Shown piece after piece: positions 1 through 23,500 of a DNA stretch of 64,000 nt; the first letter of the stretch is position 1, and each line of letters opens with the position of its first letter. The DNA comes from Solea solea. Lineage: Eukaryota; Chordata; Actinopteri; Pleuronectiformes; Soleidae. The notes beneath the pieces were generated by a model. The model made no database searches. It was not told the DNA's origin and worked only from the letters and a program-made list of their open reading frames with translations. The DNA lies in contig NC_081154.1 in assembly GCF_958295425.1 (NCBI RefSeq), forward strand, positions 18,475,364-18,539,363. The letters run 5' to 3'. A program made the translations under genes and the position numbers.

Positions 1-231
1 GGGACCATGCACGAAAACCGAGCGTTCTGAAAGGGGCGGGTTTAGCAGGGTTATTGAACTGCTATTGTGCTTCATCCTTATGGTATTTTGACCAAGGCAT
101 GTCACTGACATGTTCATTAGGACACCAGGGAACTATTTTAATGGGGGAAATAGGGTATAATATGTCCCCTTTAAATTTGACACATTGGACCTTTAATAAG
201 CAGCATTCAAACATTTATTTAGGCCTTTTAC

Positions 232-10646
<10,415 letters not shown>

Positions 10647-10859
10647 GATCAGCGCCTGGTGAGAGGAAGAGACAAACTGGGTAAGCACGTGCTGTATGAA
10701 TTACATTGTGTGTGCTGGCCACATGAGACACCCACAAACACATACTTGACACATTTGAATCTGTTAAGGAAATGATCCACATCTAACATCTTACTCGTAG
10801 TAAGTCATAAAATTACCATTTGTCATTGAGAATAAGGAAACACTGTGAATTTAAAGGGT

Positions 10860-11095
10860 AAATAAACCCCCTTTTCTGAGGCTAACACTGCCCAATGCCT
10901 TGCTTTGAAAAAGCAGTAGAGATGATGACACGACAGCTTCAGTGTTAAAAGGGGGAGAAGTCCATGATAACAAGCCTCACACTGGTTGGACAAGAGGGTG
11001 ATTCAAGCTTGTACCAGTGATGCATGAATGCAGTAGCTGGTGTTTGACCAGAGTGGCAGTAGAGACACTGATTTTTACCACAACATGTATGATTT
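10860..11095. repeat. Unnamed dispersed repeat, family B copy 1
   Basis: Shares AAGCCTCACACTGGTTGGACAA, GTACCAGTGA, GCAGTAGCTGGTGT and CACTGATTTTTACCACAACA with copies at 12,230-12,550 and 60,110-60,240. No coding signal. Confidence 0.5.
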
Positions 11096-11509
11096 CAAAA
11101 CTTTTCACAGTCCCGTAGCCCTTACATTTGACCTCCAATTAATTGGATCAATTACAGAAAAATTAATTTACATCTTTTCACCATATGAAGCACAGGGAGT
11201 TCACAGTGACAGCAGATCCAAGTTGGAGTGAGGAAGCTGATGCTTGTATTTACATTACGTCACCTTTCTAGAGAGCAATTGTTTTCTTAGCAGTTTATTT
11301 CATCTCCCATGTCATATTAAAGTGAAACAGAAAGTATACAGTATACATTTATGGTATACAGTGGTATGGTACAGTTTTACCATTCACCCACACTTACATC
11401 TACTGCACATCTATGTGCATTGTGTAATGCATTTTGTGTCAGACATGTTTCATACCCATTCACATGCTGCTAGCACAGCCGTCAGATGCAACATGAGATT
11501 TAAGCCTTG

Positions 11510-11730
11510 CCCAAGGACGTAGGATGTTGGCATGTAGACTTGCTGGAATCAAACCCACAACCTTCCAGTTGAACGACAACTTACTTTACAACTTTTCACT
11601 TTCTCTTCAACACACCTATTATTCCCAGGAGCAAGATTAGTGTTAATGTCTTGCCCAAGACACTAACACCAATTGGCAAGTAGACTAGCGGGGCCAGAGA
11701 TCAAACCCCAGACCTCCCCAGATGTCACTT
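11510..11730 (-). repeat. Dispersed repeat related to 32,750-32,990
   Basis: Contains GTCTTGCCCAAGACACTAAC and AATCAAACCCACAACCTTCC; the minus strand resembles the TGTCCTTGGGCAAGACA element at 32,750-32,990. Confidence 0.4.
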
Positions 11731-11853
11731 ATAGGTATCTGAACTCCTGTTTTAAAGCCTCAAGAGTCATGATTTAGCTGGTGCATGTTTTGCAAAAGAT
11801 GTCATCTACAACCAGGCTCCTGGCACCAGCTGTCAATCACAATGTCCTCTAAA

Positions 11854-12079
11854 CTAGGGGGGCTGAACGATTTTGAATAAATATCTAAACGTGATTATTT
11901 TGACAGGAATTGCAATATGATTTGTGATATCAGAGGGAATTTGTGCATCATTCTCATTTTCATTCAAAAAACATATTTTGAATGATAACCGTGTAACATA
12001 CTGTGTTCTCTTCAGTCTGTAAAATAAGATCAAGACAGTAATTCATCTAAAATCATTTAGATTAATTGTTCAGCCCTAC
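11854..12079. mobile_element. MITE with GGGCTGAAC inverted ends
   Basis: Left CTAGGGGGGCTGAACGAT, right ATTGTTCAGCCCTACT, inverted, with an AT-rich interior; a common fish MITE type. Confidence 0.5.
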
Positions 12080-12229
12080 TGTAAACTGGGACATAATTTA
12101 AAACATTTACATCACACTCTATTGAAGAAGAGCCGATGACCTGATTGAGAACAATAACTCCTCTGGAAAATGTTTACTGATGTCATAAATCAAGCAGGAA
12201 GGCACATTTTCCACTAGACTTCCACTTAA

Positions 12230-12552
12230 GGAGTAACTAAAGCCTCTTCTGAAACTAACTCCACCCAATGCCTGAGAGAGAGTGGGCGTGGTATGGTAGC
12301 GAAATCTGACATTAAGTCGCAGCTGTGCGAGGTGCTCAGTAAGATGAGACTTTTAATTGGAGAGAGAAAGACGACAAAGCCACAGCTCAAGCGTTTATAA
12401 ATGAGGAAGTCTGGAACAACGAGCCTCGCGCTGGTTGGACAAGAAAAGAGTGACGAAAGAGTGTACCAGTGACGCAACTGTGGACTGAGCAGTAGCTGGT
12501 GTGTGAGCAGAGAGGCAGAAAATACATTGATTTTTATCACAACACACATATT
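12230..12552. repeat. Unnamed dispersed repeat, family B copy 2
   Basis: Longest of three copies. Contains GAGCCTCGCGCTGGTTGGAC, GTGTACCAGTGACGCAACTG, GAGCAGTAGCTGGTGTGTG and TGATTTTTATCACAACAC. It lies in the 5' intron of taok2. Confidence 0.5.
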
Positions 12553-13899
12553 TTTTTACTTTACACTAAACAGTGACAATCAACAAATAATATCAAGAGA
12601 TACCAACATGCACTAGTTTACACGTGAACAATGGTTTAGGGGTTTAGTTTCACTTAAAAACTGAGTTCTTTTTACAACTAGTGGAGTTACACCTTGGTGG
12701 CTATTTGATACATTTTTATTTCCTGTTGGCTTCAGGAGGAAAACATTAGACTGCTTACATTTTTTTAAAATATACAATCTATGGTTGGAAGACGACCTGC
12801 ACTACCACCTTTGCAGAGAAACATTTCTTATGAAAAAAAATCTTGATACAGCTCCCATGGATAAGCTTATAAAGAACAATTTAAAAACACCAGTCAATGG
12901 CAGGCCACATGCAACAAGTTAAAAGTAGACCGCAAACCAGTCTAGCAGGCACAATTATTATAATGCTCCAATTACAAAGCTTGGGTACAACCACCCATTG
13001 TGTCAGAGAATGTCAGATAATGCAAGGCAGTACAGTTGCAGGAAGTATCACTTTGCAAGAGAATCCATGTTCACTCTGTGCACCCAGCCTGCACCATGGT
13101 TTAAAATCCCAGTCTTCCACGTTTAATAAGAGACATAGGTTGGAAACTCATATTACTCATTCATTTTAGTATTGTGCTGTTTCTCAAGTTACCATAAATT
13201 TGAATTTTCTCAAAAGGCTTATGTGGAAACACAGCTCAACAACTGAGCTTACTTGAGTGTTTTGAAAACACTTCAAAATGGATGTTGACCTCATGAATTA
13301 AAAAGATATATCATGACCAGTTTGTTACAGTCAAAGAGGAAGCTTGTGTTTCCCTTTAAAAATGAGAAGTTCTTTGTATCCTGCAAACAACCAAACCTCA
13401 AGCAGCTCTTAACCTCCACAAAACACCAGGAAGCCAACAAATACTGCAATGATGCGTTTTCATCCGTCATTCCTCAAAATGTCACCTAGTTTTATAACCT
13501 TGGATAATCAGATTAAGAAGAAAATGCATACTGTCCTTGGTTGATGAGGAACAAGTTGTTCTCTAGATATGTATTCGCCATTAATATGATTCATTGTGTG
13601 CATCTCAGCCAAGCAAGCAAGCTCGATAGCCTTCGCACTTGGCTGGTCAATTATCCTACATTTGCTCTTGCTGACCAAAGAAATGCTTGACATGTTTTCA
13701 ATAATAGACAATAACAAAACCAGGCTGGTTCATGTGTTCATGGTGCAGGCCAACAACAAGCCTACATGTCAATGTCAATCTCTCCGGGATCACAAATTGA
13801 GGTAGTTAGTGCTGCCAACTGGTGATTTCACTGCAAAGAGAGGTTGACAGGCGCATCCGGCTACTTTAGCATGCTGAATGATTTATGACATGTCTTACC

Positions 13900-14470
13900 G
13901 TGGCTTTTGGGATCCACTGTAGCTAGCTCTAGAGCTAGCTAACCGGCCTGGCAGGAAAAATATTGGTCTCACTCCCCCTCGGCGCTGGTGTCTATTCAAC
14001 ACGACCCAGCCACATTCTGTCTGCCGACGCTTTTTTCGAGGTCCCCCTCCATCCCGATGATCTCAGTCAAACGGTCTGCGCTACTTGACATGGAGCACAG
14101 TGGCAGGCAGTTGAAGTGACAGCTTGCTGCTGACGGACGCCTCTGCCAACCAGCAGCAGCAGCAGCAGCAGCAGCAGAGCTGTCTCCACAAGAAAACCAC
14201 AGGCTAGCTCGAGAACTGCTGTTAGCCACACTGCTAACTAATATAACCTATCGCCAGAAGCCGTCTGCTGAGTTTTCAACGACAAACGTGTTCATTCCTT
14301 TCCACGGCTCCGCTCCGCGCTCCACTGTGTACTGTCATTGCGTTAGTGCTGTCGGTGGAATCCATGTCCAGTTCATGTTCTCCCCATTTTGCTCGACTCT
14401 CATCCGTTTTTGTTCAGGACTTCATGATGGCGGAGCGGGGCGGGAGCCGAAAGGAAAGCGGAAGTGCTGC
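13900..14470 (-). promoter_or_regulatory. Probable CpG-rich promoter and 5' noncoding exon of taok2
   Basis: The 5' end of taok2 must lie upstream of 10,655, and this is the only GC/CpG-dense, unique-looking stretch there. It holds a run of about nine CAG/GCA triplets (14,154-14,180), a YY1-like GATGGCGG near 14,425, and GC-box-like GGGGCGGG near 14,438. A minus-strand donor-like GTGAGA lies near 13,975. The assignment to taok2 is inference; a transcript is needed to place the start site. The minus-strand frame through the CAG run encodes polyalanine, but nothing supports its translation. Confidence 0.4.
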
Positions 14471-14560
14471 TTCTTCGACGCTCCTAAAACAAGTAGACAC
14501 GAGAGCCGGAACCGTGTCGTCACTGCTGTGGCTGATAATAATTATGTACCACAACATTAA

Positions 14561-14643
14561 CAATAATAATAATAATAATTACTATTATTATTATAATTAT
14601 AATTATTATAATTAATGATAATGATAATAATATTAATAATAAT

Positions 14644-14686
<43 letters not shown>

Positions 14687-14702
14687 TAAAATAAAATAAA
14701 AT
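14561..14702. repeat. AAT/TTA and ATAAA microsatellites
   Basis: Runs of AAT (14,561-14,580 and 14,640-14,682), an intervening TTA/TAATTA tract and ATAAA units (14,683-14,702), directly beside the CpG-rich taok2 5' region. Confidence 0.9.
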
Positions 14703-14982
14703 CCAATCTATTTAAGTAAAATATGTATTCAAGTTTGTATTATCAAGAAATACATATCTTCAATGGCAGAGGTGCCCCACATAAAAATGATGTTAAAACA
14801 TACAACCTTTGTAAGCTTTACAAAACATTTTTCATCTATTATTTTGTATCAACCACTATTACTTACATGTCTTAGCACACCTGGCTCAGTTCATATTGCC
14901 AAGTGTATACATTGTGTGTATAATTTTTCTAATAAAGTTTTGTTAAAAAAAACCATTGCCATTATATATCACAAAACCAACA

Positions 14983-15195
14983 ATCATCCATCCATTTTCT
15001 ACCCCTTTATCAGGAGGGTCACAGGGATCATGTGGCAATCTCAGCTGACACAGGGCGATAGTGGGGGTACAGTCCATCACAGGGCCACACATAGAAACAA
15101 ACAACCATTCACTCGCACAATCACACCTACAGTCAATTTAGAGTGTCCAATTTACCAATCCCCCCCCCCCCACCCCCCACACACACACACACAGG
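14983..15195 (-). mobile_element. SINE family S1, reverse copy, with C-run and CA repeat
   Basis: Begins CATCCATCCATTTTCTACCC (tail end of the SINE on the minus strand) and contains TCTCAGCTGACACAGGGCGA, CAACCATTCACTCGCAC and GTCAATTTAGAGTGTCC. It is followed by a run of about 10 C and a CA microsatellite. Confidence 0.65.
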
Positions 15196-15459
15196 GAGAA
15201 CACGTGACCTCCATGCAGAAAGGCAACCAACAATCAAACAAGATAAAATAAAACAAAACAACTTCATAATTATGATAGTTCCACAGCATTATAACAGAGT
15301 GATCTGACCAATCCTATACTAATGCTACTACTGCTACTACTACTAATAATAATAATAATACAGTAATAATAACAAGGCAATCAGAGATGGCAGACTTCAC
15401 CCCATTCACGCAACAAGCCTCTGTCGGCCTCTGTTGGTCATATTGGCAAGTGCGGAAAC

Positions 15460-15462
<3 letters not shown>

Positions 15463-15491
<29 letters not shown>
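15463..15491. repeat. GACA tetranucleotide repeat
   Basis: About seven perfect GACA units. Confidence 0.95.
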
Positions 15492-15492
<1 letters not shown>

Positions 15493-15720
15493 GCCACTAA
15501 TAACAATACTTCACTCCTTTATTTACATTATTTAGGGTTTGAGCACAAGCTGCGTAGAACCCTATTGAAATCTTCTTCTTCTTATTCCTCCAGATGAATC
15601 ACGTTTTTGAGGCCCTGAACATGCCCCAAAACTCACCAATTTTTGCAACTGCATCAGACCTGGTCAAAATTTACGTATATTAGTGGTTCGGGGAATGCAC
15701 GTCAAAAAATGTAACTAGGC

Positions 15721-16090
15721 GGGGCTAAAACGGTGGAGTAGTGGTTAGCACTTTCTCCTTGCAGCGAGAAGACCGGGGTTCGAGGCCCGGTTGGAACAAG
15801 GGCCTTTCTGCATGGAGTTTGCATTTTCTCCCCGTGTGTGTGGGTTCTCTCCGGGTTCTCTGGCTTCCTCCCACATTCCAAAAACATGCAATGTGGGGAT
15901 TAGGTAAAATTGGACACTCTAAATTGACCGTAAGTGTGAAAGTGAATGGTTGTTTGCCTCTGTCTGTGTGTGTGGCCCTGCGATGGACTGGCGAACTGTC
16001 CAGGGTGTACCCCGCCTATCGCCCGATGTAGCTGAGATTGGCACAGCACCCCCCGCGACCCTCTGGCAGAGGATAAAGCGGTAGATGATA
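15721..16090 (+). mobile_element. tRNA-derived-looking SINE, family S1, best copy
   Basis: Head with a box-A-like GGAGTAGTGGTTAGCAC and box-B-like GGGGTTCGAGGCCCGG, as in a tRNA promoter. The body has GAGTTTGCATTTTCTCCCCG, TTCCTCCCACATTCCAAAAA, AAATTGACCGTAAGTGTGA and GCGATGGACTGGCGAACTGT, and the end is CAGAGGATAAAGCGGTAGATGA. Other copies: 7,118; 14,983 (reverse); 16,840 (remnant); 27,921 (reverse); 38,867. Confidence 0.7.
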
Positions 16091-19000
16091 ACTGATCAAA
16101 TGTAGGTCCAGATCGTCCATCCTCATACCTCGTGAGCTCTGAGGTCTCATAATAGGTTGTTTTTAGATGTCTTTTCTGTAGCTGCCCCCAAAACTATGGA
16201 ACGATTAACCCACAGAAATTAAATCTGCTATTGAAAAAAAATAAAAAAAAATATTGAACATAGGATTTTTATCATTTTATTATTTTAAAGTTTTACTTTT
16301 ATGATGTTTATTGTTTTGTGTGGCTTGTTGTTGTTGTTGTTGTTGTTGTAGTACCTTTTTACTTTGTAAAGCACTTTGGTCATCCCTGGTTGTTTTTAAA
16401 TGTGCTGACTTGATAAAGTTGATTTGACTAATAAATATTCAGTCAGTACATGTAAAAATGTAAAAAATACTGTAACACAGTGTGAAATGTAGTCCAGTTA
16501 ATACTGAAGGATGCACAGCTTATCTATTGTTTGGTCTATTATATTTGTACTATTGATGAAACCATTGAACCCAGCAGATCTGGCTGCTTGCTTTCTAATC
16601 TGACACCTGTAATGTGTGTTTCCCCCCAAAATGCTCCTTTCTGTAAGTAGAAAGAGGGTCCCCTGCCTAAGCAGCTAACTGTATTTTATTTTATTTTATG
16701 AATATTCTGCCTACATTTTCTGACATTATTCCATTTTAAAACAATGAAAAATGATCCACTGTTTCCCCCCCCCCCACATGTCTGTGTCAATGACTGTGAG
16801 AAAAGATTTGACTTAAATATTGACCAATGCATGTAAGCAACAGGCCGTGTGATGGACTGCTGCGCTGTGGCCCCGCCTTTCACCGTTTGTCAGCTGGGAT
16901 TAACTCCAGGTCTCCACCATCCTCATCTGGATTGTTAGCAATAAAAGAAAATGATCCTTTCTTTCATTCCCAAAGAGAAAGCCCTTGATGTTTTTATAAC
17001 AGTCTATTTTACCATATGTTTTTATCCATATGCTCACCACCCATAATATTCTTCCTGCCCTGCTCTCCGCAGTAATCTTGTTAAAGTGGCAAGCATATCT
17101 TTGTAAACCTCCCCACCCACTCCCACTATAAGAAGGGGAAAAAAAGATAATAAAACCTTTGCTGTTGCATTGTCCGTGGGATTAATGCTTCTTATGCAAA
17201 CAGATTTTTTGATGAATTTACATAACAGGAAAGTAGAGAGAGGCAAAAGGTCAAGGCAGAGGTCACACACTCACCATAATCAGTGTTTCAGCTGAGCTGG
17301 TTAATTTGGACTCAACATTTACATCCTTGTTGAAGGAAGTTAGGATTAACCCTGAGGGTTTAATCCCCATTCATCAGAGTACTTCATGGAAGGAATAATC
17401 TATTTTACTCAAAAATGACCCCTGGGTCACATTTATTCAGCTTGTACTTTTGGTTGTAGTGTTGTTGCTTCTGGGTTTATTTGAACTTTGGGTTTCAGTT
17501 CTTCGTTTCTGGTTTTCTGTCTTGTTAGTTTTCTGTTTTATTTTGTAGTTCTTCTAAGTGTGTTTACATTGTTGTGTACATTTTACGTCCTGTTCTGTTC
17601 CCCTCTGTCTTTGTGTTTGTTTTGAGTTATTTCAGGTATTTTTCCATTTAGCATTTTTTGTTTTGCCTCCTTTATGCAAGTGTTATTTGTATTGTTATCT
17701 TTTGCTAACTTGACACAAACGTGTACAATTTATAAATACATTTAAAAACAATTTACATGATGATTAATATGAGCATTCATGCATTGTTAGTGTATCAGCA
17801 GTGTCATTTAGAGCATTCAAATGGATTTTTCACACTCACTAGTGTAAAATATATTGTTATAGAGCTAATTTAACAAGTCACTATTTGATTTAAATATGAC
17901 TTCTTCAGTTGACCCCCTCACAAATGATACACCAAACATTTCTGTTGCAGATCTGCCTCTATTTGTAACTATTTCATAATTTCTTTTATTTTGTATTTTG
18001 TATTGTTTAAATTGTACTGTTGTCTTTAAAAAACAGTTCCTCAATGAAAGCATAAAAAACAGTCACAGGAAGTTGCTAACAGAAGGACAAACTCACAGAT
18101 GCCTCCATGCCGTGTTGGAGGTAATTATTGTACAGAACAGGATGTGTAAACAAACACCTGTGTGGCCCCTACACTGGTAAAGTGATAGTATCCTATGTCC
18201 TCTTCCAGCTGCGGGTTCAGATGTCAGGATGCTGTTCAGCACTCGACTGGAAACCAGAGCTGGCGCCCTTTGACCTCTCCTTGAACTCAGTCATCTTCAG
18301 CATTTGACCAGTCCATTTTTCATGCTTCTGTGTTACTCGAGCGTGGCCCCTCGCTCGCTCAGACAGTTGTTTCCTCTTTTTCAAAGGCTCTGCTATGATG
18401 AACGTCTACAAAAACGTTGTCACTGCCTTGATCTAATAGCCTGTAGCTGGTGTGTGTGTGTGTGTGTGTGTGTGGGCTGGGCCATGACGTGAAGTTTATT
18501 TGTGTTTCCCAAGACTTGTGAGACCTCATGATTCTGAGGACTCTGGGTCTGGGATCTGGATCTTTCAAGGCTGGTTTTCTGCTAACAGACATTGGGGGCA
18601 GTGGAGACAGCCCCCAATCCCCACAACAAGACATTTAAACCATCACAATGCAGTGTACGCCTTGTGACGGTCCCAAGCCTGGATAAATGGGAGGGTTGCG
18701 TCAGGAAGGACATCTGGTATAAAAATCTCTGTCATATCACATATGTGGATCATGTGCTGTGGTGAACCCTAAAGAGGGAGAAGAAAAAAAAGACTTGCTT
18801 ATCTTCAGAATTCAGAGCCTGAATTTCTGAAAAACATGAATCGAAAGAGGACTCAAGAGATTCTGTTGCTAGAATTGACAAGTACATGACATATGGTTTG
18901 TATTTATAAAGCTTTTCTAGTCTTGATGACCACTGTACAATAACTACTAGCATATGTTAAGCTCAAAGCAGAAGCAGTCATTCTCAAAATTGAAAGTTGA

Positions 19001-19202
19001 TAGTTGAGATGAGAAACAAAGTTGAGTAGAAAAATGTTTTGGCCTGATACTCAATTGCATAGAAAAGAAAAACTTACGTGGCGACCCCTGCCCTTAGAGG
19101 AAGGTCAACTCCCACGTGAAGCTGCTGTCATCACCACTGACTCCTCCCCCATCAGTGTACAACCCTGGATGCAGCCACACCTCCTCTCATACATCTCAGC
19201 AG

Positions 19203-19442
19203 CATCAACGCAGGCTGGACACACACACACACACACACACACACAGGCAGAGGCAGAGGCAGGTCTGTTCAGGCTGAGCAGAGGGAAACAGAGACACACT
19301 GAGGAGGAGGAGGAGGAGGAAGAGAAGGAGGGGACGATAAAGAAAGAGAGGGGAGCCAGAAAGCTGCACAGGTCAGCTGAGTCCTCACTGCAACGCTCGT
19401 GTATGATGCGATTGGCTGAAGAGAAGAAATCACCTGAGGAAG
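19203..19442 (+). other. Candidate first exon of cabp5 (5' UTR, possibly coding)
   Basis: Purine-rich transcript-like stretch after a CA repeat (19,219-19,244) and GAG repeats (19,303-19,325), ending in donor CCTGAGGAAG|GTGAGC at 19,442/19,443. An ATG at 19,403 opens MMRLAEEKKSPEE and its phase joins exactly to the ATG of the next exon at 19,968. Either it is a 5' UTR exon or it adds 14 residues. Confidence 0.45.
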
Positions 19443-19862
19443 GTGAGCACATAACCAACCCAGGGACACTTGTTTCTAATTTTGTTATTCAATTTAAAAC
19501 ATGTTTCTTTTTTCTTTTCTCATTAACTACTAATATTTTATTCATTCTTGTGCTTTGAGTTTGTGAAAAGTAATACATAAATAAAATGAAAAGACTAAAT
19601 TACTAAGTAGTTAAATTAATATTATTATTAAGTCTAACCACAGGAATGTGTGTACATAAACTACATTTTGTATTCTTTTAATCAGTCAAATGATTTATTT
19701 ATTGATGGTTAATATCTCCTGGTATATTATATAATTAATTATTATTCTTAGTAGTAGTAGTAGTAGTATCATCATTGCAGGTAACAATTACTGATAATGA
19801 GATTATGATGAGAGGAGATTATATTTACAGAAAACTCTTTCTGCCTCTCCATTGTGTAAGCA

Positions 19863-19928
19863 AATGTTGATGTGTTCATGTGTTGATGTGTTGATGTGTT
19901 GATGTGTTGATGTGTTGATGTGTTCATG
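19863..19928. repeat. 10-bp tandem repeat (GTGTTGATGT)
   Basis: About six units, two with TTCATG variants, in the cabp5 intron ending some 40 bp before the acceptor at 19,967. Confidence 0.9.
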
Positions 19929-19969
19929 TGGTTTCACATTTTCACACCAGCGTCTGTATTATTGCAGAC

Positions 19970-20543
19970 ATGAGTTTGGGGGCAGCGTGCATTTTCCTGC
20001 GAGGAGGGAAAAACAAGGTAAGTGCAGCAGAGATGGAGTTTATTTCTTTGAGTTGCATAATCACATTTCTATCCATTAGGATGCATTTTTATTACAGTCA
20101 AACACAAAGGATTAAGATTTAGATTTAGATTTACAGCATGTAAAATCCTGAATAAATCCACAGATGCTCTGAAATCTACAGTTCGTTCAAATGGATTGAA
20201 TGAATGATTTCACAGGTTTTTAAAACATGTCTTAACTGATTCAACTGAATCGCTTTTTGGTTGTTGTTGTTTTTTTACACTTTTTACCAATTTATTCTGA
20301 TTCAAATACATTTGAATGAAATTAAACAGTTGTGTTAATAATGTGCCATGATTAATTTTTCTGAGTGTGTTCAGTGGCTTTATTTATGTCACCTGCAATG
20401 TAATTTCATTCAGATGTTGAAATTATGTATAATTCTAAATGAGTAATAAATGTCTATATCTTAATCTGAAACTGCTATGCACATTGGATGTTGTTAATAT
20501 TATTATAGAAATAAGAAAATAAAAGCCGACAGAGGGAGAGGGA

Positions 20544-20583
<40 letters not shown>

Positions 20584-23500
20584 CTGTGCCTCCATGCCAG
20601 TGGTGATACTGGACCATGAAACCCACCTGCCATTATGGGCATAATCTCCATTCACTGTAAATCCATGCCATTAGAAAATCTCACCATCTAATCTTAATCT
20701 CTGCGAAACTACATTGAAAATCCATTTTGTTAATTGTTTGGTGGATATTTTTATAATTGATTTTCTTTAGACTGTTGTGCACAGTATCCAGAGTATATAA
20801 TATTGATTGTTTGCTGTTTTCTCTCTCTGTATGCAGTCCAGAGGACTGGCTGATGAGGAGATAGAAGGTAAATTCACTTTGACTTAATCCAGAGCCAGTA
20901 ATCATTAAGTTTGCTCTGGGGCCAATTTTCTTCTAAGCAACTGAATAATAGGCCAAAACATTCTTTGAACCTTTTCTTTTCTTCTAAGCTAGACTTTGAT
21001 TTTTTTCCCCCCCAAAAAAGATTACTTTAATCAATGTAATGGTTTTTAAAAATAACTAAAATTTGCCTCCAACTGTTGCTTCTTCAGTCAGAGACAAACA
21101 CCCACATTTGTGAGCTGCTTTAAGATAACAATTGGCATGTTTCCACCGGCTCTACTCACACGGCACGGCACGATTAGGTTGCATCTCCACTACAAAAAAA
21201 GTACCGACTTAACGTGGGCGGAGTCATCACTGCACGACTGAGTGAAACTGCGGTGACTTCGTTTTATACGCGACACACAGACAAGTGACTAGTGACTTTA
21301 CCCCAAACTTCTGCAGTTGTTGGAGATTAACCCACGTTTTTAGGATTGTTAAGTAGTTTTAAGTGATCTACAATTCGGCGCTGTTCTGCTTGATTTGTGT
21401 CGAACGTCTCTTCCTGTGACGGGACTCTGGCCAGTCAGTGGTCGGCAGTCTGACCAATCATCGCATAGTTACCTACTCAGCACACTTTTGGAACCTCACC
21501 TGAGCAGGTATTAAAAATAGTACCTGGTACCAGGTTACTATGCTAGTGGAAACGCTACTTAAACTGTGTATTGGCGGCAAGGCGAGTAGAGCCCGGTGGA
21601 AATGCGCCAAATAGTGTCCTGTCATAATGTGGACGTTGTCTCTTTCATCCCAAACTTGTTACAAAGACTCTTTTAAGACACAAATGTGTGTGAGAGGTGG
21701 AGAATTAAAAAAAAAATACTCCTAACAAAATAAGAGTAAACTTAACTTAACTTAACTTAACTTAACTTAACTTAACTTTTCAGAACACAGGCTCTGGATT
21801 CTAGATGAAATAGTTTTGAAATCACCTGCTAGGCCAAATATTGCTGCTGGTGGGCTGACACTTGCTGACCACTGAACTACACATTATACAGTATATGCTC
21901 ATTCTGTTTGTTGAAGTCAAACGTGTCATTATACAACATGATCAAATGTGTTGTGCAGAGCTGCGTGATGCATTCAATGAGTTCGACAAAGACAAGGACG
22001 GACTGATCAGCTGTAAGGACCTGGGGAACCTGATGAGGACCATGGGCTACATGCCCACTGAGATGGAACTGATTGAGCTGAGCCAAAACATCAACATGAA
22101 CCGTATGTCCTTATTATACAGTACACAATTATTCATCAAAAATGACCTTCAGGGCTCTAGGTGGCCCTGAAGGTCAAAACACAACAACATTACAGAAAAC
22201 ACAACAACATTACAGAAAACACAACAACATTACAGAAAACACAACATTACAGAAAACACAACAACATTACAGAAAAATGTGTTTTCTCTATTGCTGAGTT
22301 TTGTGAAATATTGTTGTGTTTTGACCTTCAGGGCCACCGTAGCTGGTTTGACTCAAAGCTAGTTGATACAGAGATTCATCAAACCTATTATTCGTTCAGA
22401 TAAAGTTTTTCATGAATTAGTAGATTATAGTATTTAATAAAAAGATTTTGTTATGATTTGACAAACAAAACAGATTCAGAACTAAATTGATGAGTTATGG
22501 AATCATCTAGCCAGAGAAAAGAAACTAAATCAAACGTTGAGTTCAACACTATTATTAAAGCCAACACATGGAGAGGATACAGTGATGTGTGTTTCTGGAA
22601 TATTATTTTGTGTAGAATATCATGAAATGTAATTGTTTAACAGCGACAGGTAATTAAGGTCAGATTATTCTTCCTTCTGCTCCGTTCCATTCATGTTTTG
22701 GGGTTTTCTTGTTTGTGTGTTTGTATTTGCTTTGTCTGAGGAATGAAAAAAACATGTCTAATCTAAACTCCTACATCTTTTCTTCTTCTTCTCCCACAGT
22801 CGGCGGCAGTGTGGACTTTGAGGACTTTGTGGAGCTGATGGCTCCGAAGCTTCTGGCAGAAACAGCTGGGATGATCGGCATGAAGGAGCTCAAAGACGCT
22901 TTTAAAGAGGTGAGAGTGAAGCATAATCCCTGAACCTCCCTGGAATTATTATTACTATTAGTCAGAAATTTGAGGAAAAATAGTCATATTTGTGAGGTTT
23001 AAACGTCAGAAATTTGAGGGAAAAAAGTAAAAATTGAGAGAATTATTCAGAATTCTAAAATTGAAGTCACAATTCTGACTTTAAAAAATGTAAATTGTAT
23101 TCACACATGGCCCCAATCCATCCTCATCCATAAATCTCAGATTTATTTATTTTATTTTATTTATTTAATTTATGGTAGCCTTTGTCTTATTTACGTCTGT
23201 TGTTCCCGAGGCAGGTTGTTTGAGACACAATACACAAGTACATACTGTATATCACTATGAATTTGTAAACATAGAAACATAAATAAATAAACAAAAAAAC
23301 AATAAGTAATATCAACAACAACGAGATCACGCTAATTGACTTCCCTGTCATAGAATCTATTCCAGTAAACAAAGACAGACAACGATATAAAGTGAGCGAT
23401 GCAACAAGGAAACAGACAGCATAGGTTTTTAAGGACATTTAACACATAATAAATTCTCTCCCTGATTTAGTTTGACATTGACGGAGACGGAGAGATCACC

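Larger units (their letters stand above)
14703..19200. other. Intergenic region taok2-cabp5, no gene recognised
   Basis: About 4.5 kb of AT-rich DNA with S1 SINE copies (14,983; 15,721; remnant 16,840-16,930), GACA repeat (15,463-15,491), TTG repeat (16,327-16,351) and TG repeat (18,450-18,473). Open frames here are short and match no family I know. Confidence 0.6.

Noticed and set aside
13996..14229. Minus-strand frame with polyalanine near the taok2 5' end
   Set aside because: Driven by the CAG run; it lies upstream of the recognised taok2 start and has no family match.
15160..15195. CRISPR-like or regularly spaced arrays (checked here and at all tandem repeats)
   Set aside because: All arrays are contiguous tandem repeats without unique spacers, and the genome is vertebrate.
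15775..15800. A possible tRNA gene (GGTTCGAGGCCCGG)
   Set aside because: The box-B-like motif belongs to a SINE head; no cloverleaf closes around it.
19022..19558. A 178-codon frame upstream of cabp5
   Set aside because: Its left part is generic sequence with CA and GAG repeats; only the last 13 codons before the donor at 19,442 have a plausible link to cabp5.
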